The position numbers and the translations under genes are program-made. Shown here piece after piece: positions 4,937 through 8,208 of a stretch of 8,208 bases of DNA. The stretch is from Eubacterium sp. GTDB taxonomy: Bacteria > Bacillota > Clostridia > Lachnospirales > Lachnospiraceae. The stretch lies in the NCBI GenBank assembly GCA_020844525.1, contig JAJGAH010000093.1:1-8208 (forward strand), in the 5' to 3' direction. The stretch's first letter is position 1, and every line of letters begins with the position of its first letter. The notes below the pieces were generated by a model that worked only from the letters and a program-made list of their open reading frames with translations, had not been told where the DNA came from and made no database searches.

Positions 4937-5785
4937 TTACTTATTCAGTCCGAGCTGCTCCATAACCTTTCTGGTGATCTCAGCTACGGTGTCTGCATTT
5001 GCTTCTGTGTTCTCTGCGCCATGTGCGTAGGTGGAGCCTGTGTGTTCGCCAAGTCCGTCACTGCTGCAGGAGCCTCCGCAGTTATGGCAGTTCAGACCGC
5101 CCTTGTTCTGGCAGAGATTTGCCGGATGCTTGCCCGGAAGACCCATCTTGCGGCGGATCTCATACAGTCTCTGAACGGTAGCCTTATCGAATTCCTTCGG
5201 GCCGCCGAGCATCTTTGACTGATACAGCAGCTGTGCATAGAACTCAACAGACTCCATCTTCAGATATGCGGAAAGCAGATCTGTGGAGTATGTCAGAGCA
5301 CCATGGCTCTCCAGAAGAACAGCGTCAAAGTATGGCAGATACTTCTCAACTGCATCCGGAATCTCATTTGTGGAAGGTGTTCCATAAGGAGCGATCGGAA
5401 CACATCCAAGTGCGATAACAGCTTCCGGCATGATCGGCTGAGTCAGCGGAATGCCAGCAATTGCGAAGCTTGTAGCATAAACAGGATGAGCATGAACAAC
5501 AGATCCTACATCCGGTCTCTTCTCATATACTCTCAGGTGCATCTTGATCTCTGAAGAAGGCTTGAATCCAGGATTTGCGTGGATAACCTGTCCCTTGTCG
5601 TCGATCTTGCAGATATATTCCGGAGTCATGAATCCCTTGGATACGCCGGTAGGTGTGCAAAGGAATGTATGATCATCCAGCTTTACGGAGATGTTGCCAT
5701 CGTTTGCAGCAACCATGTTACGGTTGTAGATTCTCTTTCCGATGTCACAAATCTGCTTCTTGATTTCAAACTCATTTACTGCCAT
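4937..5785 (-). CDS. Class II aldolase (fuculose/rhamnulose-1-phosphate aldolase family) with C-terminal encapsulation peptide
   Basis: Zinc-dependent aldolase of the FucA/AraD family, expected to split L-fuculose-1-phosphate or L-rhamnulose-1-phosphate into DHAP and L-lactaldehyde. In the 282-residue protein, residues 1-215 are the catalytic domain: DGNIS (29-33), TPTGVSKG, SSE with catalytic E79, the zinc ligands H98 and H100 in VVHAHP, and H161 in ESHGAL. Plain FucA is about 215 residues; the extra 65 hold a linker with C225, C233, C236 and C240 and then the helix TVAEITRKVMEQLGLNK, a C-terminal microcompartment targeting peptide. The ATG has GGAGG 9 bases upstream. It is the first gene of the enzyme operon, behind its own strong promoter. 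The family is firm; fuculose versus rhamnulose is not decided. The cysteine-rich linker is unusual and could bind metal. Confidence 0.93.
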   Translation of the reverse strand: MAVNEFEIKKQICDIGKRIYNRNMVAANDGNISVKLDDHTFLCTPTGVSKGFMTPEYICKIDDKGQVIHANPGFKPSSEIKMHLRVYEKRPDVGSVVHAHPVYATSFAIAGIPLTQPIMPEAVIALGCVPIAPYGTPSTNEIPDAVEKYLPYFDAVLLESHGALTYSTDLLSAYLKMESVEFYAQLLYQSKMLGGPKEFDKATVQRLYEIRRKMGLPGKHPANLCQNKGGLNCHNCGGSCSSDGLGEHTGSTYAHGAENTEANADTVAEITRKVMEQLGLNK

Positions 5786-5857
5786 TTGCTACTTCCTCCT
5801 TGAAATACTTCATTTAGTGAAAAGCTTTGAGTTTTTGTTGGTTTTTATCCTGAAGAC

Positions 5858-5885
5858 ATTATACCATACGGCTCATCAATGTCAA
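5858..5885 (-). promoter_or_regulatory. Near-consensus sigma-70 promoter for the aldolase operon
   Basis: The minus strand has perfect TTGACA (5880-5885), a 16-base spacer and perfect TATAAT (5858-5863), with an upstream TG giving an extended -10 (TGGTATAAT). The -35 begins a few bases after the stop of the EutP-like gene. The predicted transcript starts near 5851 and has an untranslated leader of about 65 bases. A promoter this strong implies either high constitutive expression or control by a repressor. It separates the enzyme/shell operon from the upstream accessory genes. Confidence 0.85.
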
Positions 5886-5890
5886 TAGAA

Positions 5891-6388
5891 TTATGTTGTT
5901 TTGTGTGGTTTCTGGATGCATTGCTGTTGGTTTTTTGTTTGTTCCCAGGGGAGTATGTCGCCCGGTTCCTTCAGATACTCCAGAATATCCGGTATGCCCT
6001 GCCCAGTCTTTGAATCGACGTAGAAAATATGCCGGCAGCCCGCCAGCTTCAGCCACCCCGCAGCCCGCTTCACGTTTGCCATCGGATGGTTGATCTTCGT
6101 AACGATGCCAATGGTGTCACGGTTGCACGTGGCTGTGCAGCACGGCGGGAACAGCGTGTAGGGTTCGATTGCCGAAAGCAGAAGGCCCACCACATCGGCC
6201 TCATAAGAAAACATTGCCAGCGCATGACCCAGCCACTTTGTCTGTGCATATTCACCGGGTGTGTCAATAATGACATCATAGTTGTTGACGTACTGCGTCT
6301 TGTGGTACTGAATTTTCTTTCCCTTGAGAGCCTGCGTCAGCGTTGTTTTTCCTGCCTCGCTGCGGCCCATCAGAACAATCTTCTTCAT
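5891..6388 (-). CDS. EutP/PduV-like P-loop protein
   Basis: Small Ras-like P-loop protein of the EutP/PduV family, associated with microcompartments. PduV has been linked to compartment positioning, and EutP was reported to have acetate kinase activity; neither role is proven here. In the 165 residues, the Walker A motif GRSEAGKT is at 8-15, the DTPGEY switch at 42-47 and a SKTGQGI segment near 126-132. The guanine-specificity motif reads TKIN at 97-100 where relatives have TKxD, so the nucleotide preference may be altered. A CCTATC cysteine cluster (83-88) and a Gln/Lys-rich tail are visible. The gene starts 10 bases after the EutS-like gene with AAGGCGG about 5 bases before the ATG, so the two are co-transcribed. 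Confidence 0.9.
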   Translation of the reverse strand: MKKIVLMGRSEAGKTTLTQALKGKKIQYHKTQYVNNYDVIIDTPGEYAQTKWLGHALAMFSYEADVVGLLLSAIEPYTLFPPCCTATCNRDTIGIVTKINHPMANVKRAAGWLKLAGCRHIFYVDSKTGQGIPDILEYLKEPGDILPWEQTKNQQQCIQKPHKTT

Positions 6389-6398
6389 GGCAACCGCC

Positions 6399-6767
6399 TT
6401 ATGTCCGTGTAATCGGGCAGACGGTATACCCGAGCGTGCCTCCGACGTAATCCAGCACTGCCTTTTCAGCCGCCTCCACCTCCGAGACCGTACCAGTAAT
6501 GATCAGACTGCCGGAAAAACGGTCTACAAAGCCGAGGTCCACACCTGCTGCTTTTGAAGCGATATCCGCCATGATGATGGCCGTCTCACAGGGTGTCACC
6601 GTCATGATCCCGATAGCAGCATTGCCATAGTCTACCGAAGGATCCAGGCCCAGCTTTGTGTACATCTCCCGCACCGGGCCGGCGATGATATGTGCCAGTG
6701 AAATCTGCTTGCCGGGTACCAGCTCCTGAATGATTCTCTGTTTGACTTCAGGAGAAATATCTGCCAT
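6399..6767 (-). CDS. EutS/PduU-like circularly permuted BMC-H shell protein
   Basis: Shell protein of 122 residues. The opening VKQRIIQELVPGKQISLAHIIA and the block IGIMTVTPCETAIIMADIA followed by DLGFVDRFSGSLIITGTVSEVE are characteristic of EutS/PduU, which have a permuted BMC fold and a small beta-barrel over the pore. EutS hexamers are bent and are thought to help form shell edges. The ATG has GGAGG 7 bases upstream. It sits in the accessory operon, with the PHP gene 72 bases upstream and the EutP-like gene 10 bases downstream. EutS-EutP pairing is common in ethanolamine-type loci, so this unit may have been recruited to an aldolase-type locus. Confidence 0.94.
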   Translation of the reverse strand: MADISPEVKQRIIQELVPGKQISLAHIIAGPVREMYTKLGLDPSVDYGNAAIGIMTVTPCETAIIMADIASKAAGVDLGFVDRFSGSLIITGTVSEVEAAEKAVLDYVGGTLGYTVCPITRT

Positions 6768-6839
6768 CTTCTGTCCTCCCTTTTTTCCAGCTTTTTCCCA
6801 GCTTCTTTCTGCTACTGGCTAGAAGTTCTTACTGCCAAT
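6768..6839 (-). other. Short intergenic gap before the EutS-like gene
   Basis: These 72 bases are purine-rich on the minus strand (runs such as GGGAAAAAGCTGGAAAAAAGGGAGG). They end in the ribosome binding site of the EutS-like gene. I see no promoter, terminator hairpin or small reading frame. Confidence 0.5.
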
Positions 6840-7610
6840 TCAATCCTGAAATGGGCTCTGGATTCCCTGATGATATGCCGGAAGCTTCAGATCCACCGCT
6901 TTTATACCGAGAATCTCACGGATTTTCTCCGGGTAACTGTTCAGAATCAGCTCTTCGGGATAATCCATCTCCTTCAGCATGCGCTCCGCATAGGTAAAAT
7001 CACCGATATGCGCCGGTCCGTGGCTGTCACTGGACATCAGCACCGGCAGATGTCTCTTCCTGCACGCTGTCAGAAGCCTGATATAATTCGGACGGGTATC
7101 GCCCCGGTATCCGTCAGGTGAAAGAGATGAATTGTTCACCTCAATTACTACGCCATATTCCTGCGCCGCTTCTGCCAGCATCTCGTAATCCACCGGATAA
7201 CGTGTGTCATCCGGGTGCCCAATGATGCGCACCTTCGGATGCCGCATTGCCTGCGTGTAAGCCAGTGTATTGGCCGCCTCACTTCCGGGCCTCAGATTCG
7301 GATGATGAATGCTTGCAATGGCATAATCCAGCCCGTCCAGGACATCGTCAGGCAGATCAATACTGCCCGCATAGTCCGTGATGTTTACCTCAGCACCATA
7401 GCAGACACGGATGCCGGAACGGATTCTGGTCGCATGGGCAAGGCTCCGGAAATAAGAGAGCGTACCCGCCGCCATTGTGGCGGGGCCATGGTCGGTAATA
7501 CCCAGAACCTGAATGCCTTTTGCGGCCGCCGCCTTCGCCATGTCCGCGATAGTACTGGAGGTGCCATGACCGCTTGCAATGGAATGTGTATGCATATCAC
7601 AAACGTACAT
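6840..7610 (-). CDS. YcdX-type PHP-domain phosphohydrolase
   Basis: PHP-superfamily metal-dependent hydrolase of 256 residues, the usual length for YcdX-like phosphatases. The full ligand set of a trinuclear site is visible: H7 and H9 (DMHTHS), H15, H41 (TDHG), E74 (GAEVN), H103 (IHHP), H132 (GHPDD), D195 and H197 (SDSHG). The likely activity is phosphate-ester hydrolysis on a small molecule; the substrate is unknown. It starts 11 bases after the HprK-like gene, with AAAGGGGA before the ATG, so the two are co-transcribed. PHP phosphatases are not core microcompartment proteins. Its place here suggests disposal or recycling of a phosphorylated intermediate, or a link to the neighbouring kinase-like protein; this is inference. 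Confidence 0.92.
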   Translation of the reverse strand: MYVCDMHTHSIASGHGTSSTIADMAKAAAAKGIQVLGITDHGPATMAAGTLSYFRSLAHATRIRSGIRVCYGAEVNITDYAGSIDLPDDVLDGLDYAIASIHHPNLRPGSEAANTLAYTQAMRHPKVRIIGHPDDTRYPVDYEMLAEAAQEYGVVIEVNNSSLSPDGYRGDTRPNYIRLLTACRKRHLPVLMSSDSHGPAHIGDFTYAERMLKEMDYPEELILNSYPEKIREILGIKAVDLKLPAYHQGIQSPFQD

Positions 7611-7621
7611 TTTTGTCCCCT

Positions 7622-8208
7622 TTACTGCCGCATTGCCTCATAGGCGGTAACCGCCGCCCGCTCTGAAATATCACAGCACAGGCTGTATACAGGAACCATA
7701 TTCAGAAGCATGCTGGAGAGCATCTCATTCCTCTTTCTGTGTTCCCAGCTTGCAGCATGAAATGTCTGGGATTCTGTCAGCTTCAGAGCTTCCTGGTACG
7801 ACAGCCTGCGGATGCGGTTCTCCTCTCCCTTTGAAAGAAAGCAGACCGCCTTGACGGGCAGGCAGATATTCGTATTCAGATGCTGTTTTCCATCCCAGGG
7901 TGTACCATACACAAAGGCTTTCCTGCCCCGGAAACGGATCAGCGGCTTGTCATCATTTACCATAATTACACTGTTTCCAAACGTCTTCCGCCACATCGCA
8001 GTGTGTGTGGATTTTCCTGACCCGGAGGGACCGGAAAACAGATAGGCCTCCCCGTCCTTTGCAATTGCTGAGGCATGAAAAAAGAAGACATCGAATGCCA
8101 GCGCCTGTTCACAGAAGGCACGGTACACTGCGATGGATTCCAGATAATCCTCTGAAAATCCGTCACCCTCCAGCTCCCGTTCCCGGCGCACCATTTCCGG
8201 TGTCAGCG
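7622..8208 (-). CDS. HPr-kinase-like P-loop protein, 5' end beyond the window
   Basis: Protein with the C-terminal kinase fold of HPr kinase/phosphorylase relatives. The frame is open to the right edge (residues LTPE precede the first ATG at 8194), and relatives have more sequence ahead of this point, so the gene is treated as 5' partial. Counting from that ATG: FFHASAI at 38-44, Walker A GPSGSGKST at 55-63, then NDDKP at 80-84 and GTPWDGK at 97-103, all features of the short HprK-like family. The classical HprK N-terminal domain cannot be assessed. True HprK phosphorylates HPr Ser46 in carbon catabolite control, but short relatives act on other, mostly unknown targets. A role in regulating the sugar-linked microcompartment is possible but unproven. 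The PHP gene follows after 11 bases. Confidence 0.85.
   Translation of the reverse strand, partial: LTPEMVRRERELEGDGFSEDYLESIAVYRAFCEQALAFDVFFFHASAIAKDGEAYLFSGPSGSGKSTHTAMWRKTFGNSVIMVNDDKPLIRFRGRKAFVYGTPWDGKQHLNTNICLPVKAVCFLSKGEENRIRRLSYQEALKLTESQTFHAASWEHRKRNEMLSSMLLNMVPVYSLCCDISERAAVTAYEAMRQ

Noticed and set aside
5818..5830. Catabolite-repression (cre) site
   Set aside because: TGAAAAGCTTTGA resembles cre only loosely: it lacks the central CG and is one base short of the usual spacing. It is kept only as a generic palindrome in the promoter finding.

Overview
The window is part of a bacterial microcompartment (BMC) locus, with every gene on the minus strand, so transcription runs from the right edge to the left. 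Strong AAGGAGG-type ribosome binding sites, frequent GTG/TTG starts, and the gene content suggest an anaerobic gut Firmicute of the Lachnospiraceae/Clostridia type. This is inference; no rRNA or other taxonomic marker is present. The core order aldolase, acylating aldehyde dehydrogenase, Zn alcohol dehydrogenase, several BMC-H shell genes, pduL matches the fucose/rhamnose-degrading glycyl-radical (GRM5-type) loci known from Clostridium phytofermentans and relatives.

Layout in transcription order. (1) Right part, 8208-5891: an HPr-kinase-like P-loop protein cut by the window edge, a YcdX-type PHP phosphohydrolase, a EutS/PduU-type shell protein and a EutP/PduV-type small GTPase-like protein, closely packed as one operon. 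(2) A near-consensus sigma-70 promoter (5858-5885) starts just after the EutP gene and drives the metabolic operon: class II aldolase with a C-terminal encapsulation peptide (5785-4937), a 145-bp leader with three 14-bp tandem repeats and a hairpin, CoA-acylating aldehyde dehydrogenase (4776-3385), and Zn alcohol dehydrogenase (3366-2113). (3) Four BMC-H shell genes (2057-462), possibly with their own promoter. The last carries a 121-residue low-complexity N-terminal extension and an internal ribosome binding site and start. (4) A strong intrinsic terminator-like hairpin (387-437), followed by a 5' partial pduL with an encapsulation peptide (341 to the left edge).

Working model: the aldolase splits fuculose-1-phosphate or rhamnulose-1-phosphate into DHAP and lactaldehyde. 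The aldehyde dehydrogenase makes an acyl-CoA, PduL converts it to acyl-phosphate and recycles CoA, and the alcohol dehydrogenase reduces aldehyde and recycles NAD+. All four enzymes carry related amphipathic targeting helices. No glycyl-radical or B12 diol dehydratase lies in the window, so whether the core handles propionaldehyde or lactaldehyde directly cannot be settled here. The points most worth a second look are the dual-start extended shell protein, the repeat/hairpin leader, the terminator before pduL, the cysteine-rich aldolase linker, and the HprK-like/PHP pair next to a BMC operon.
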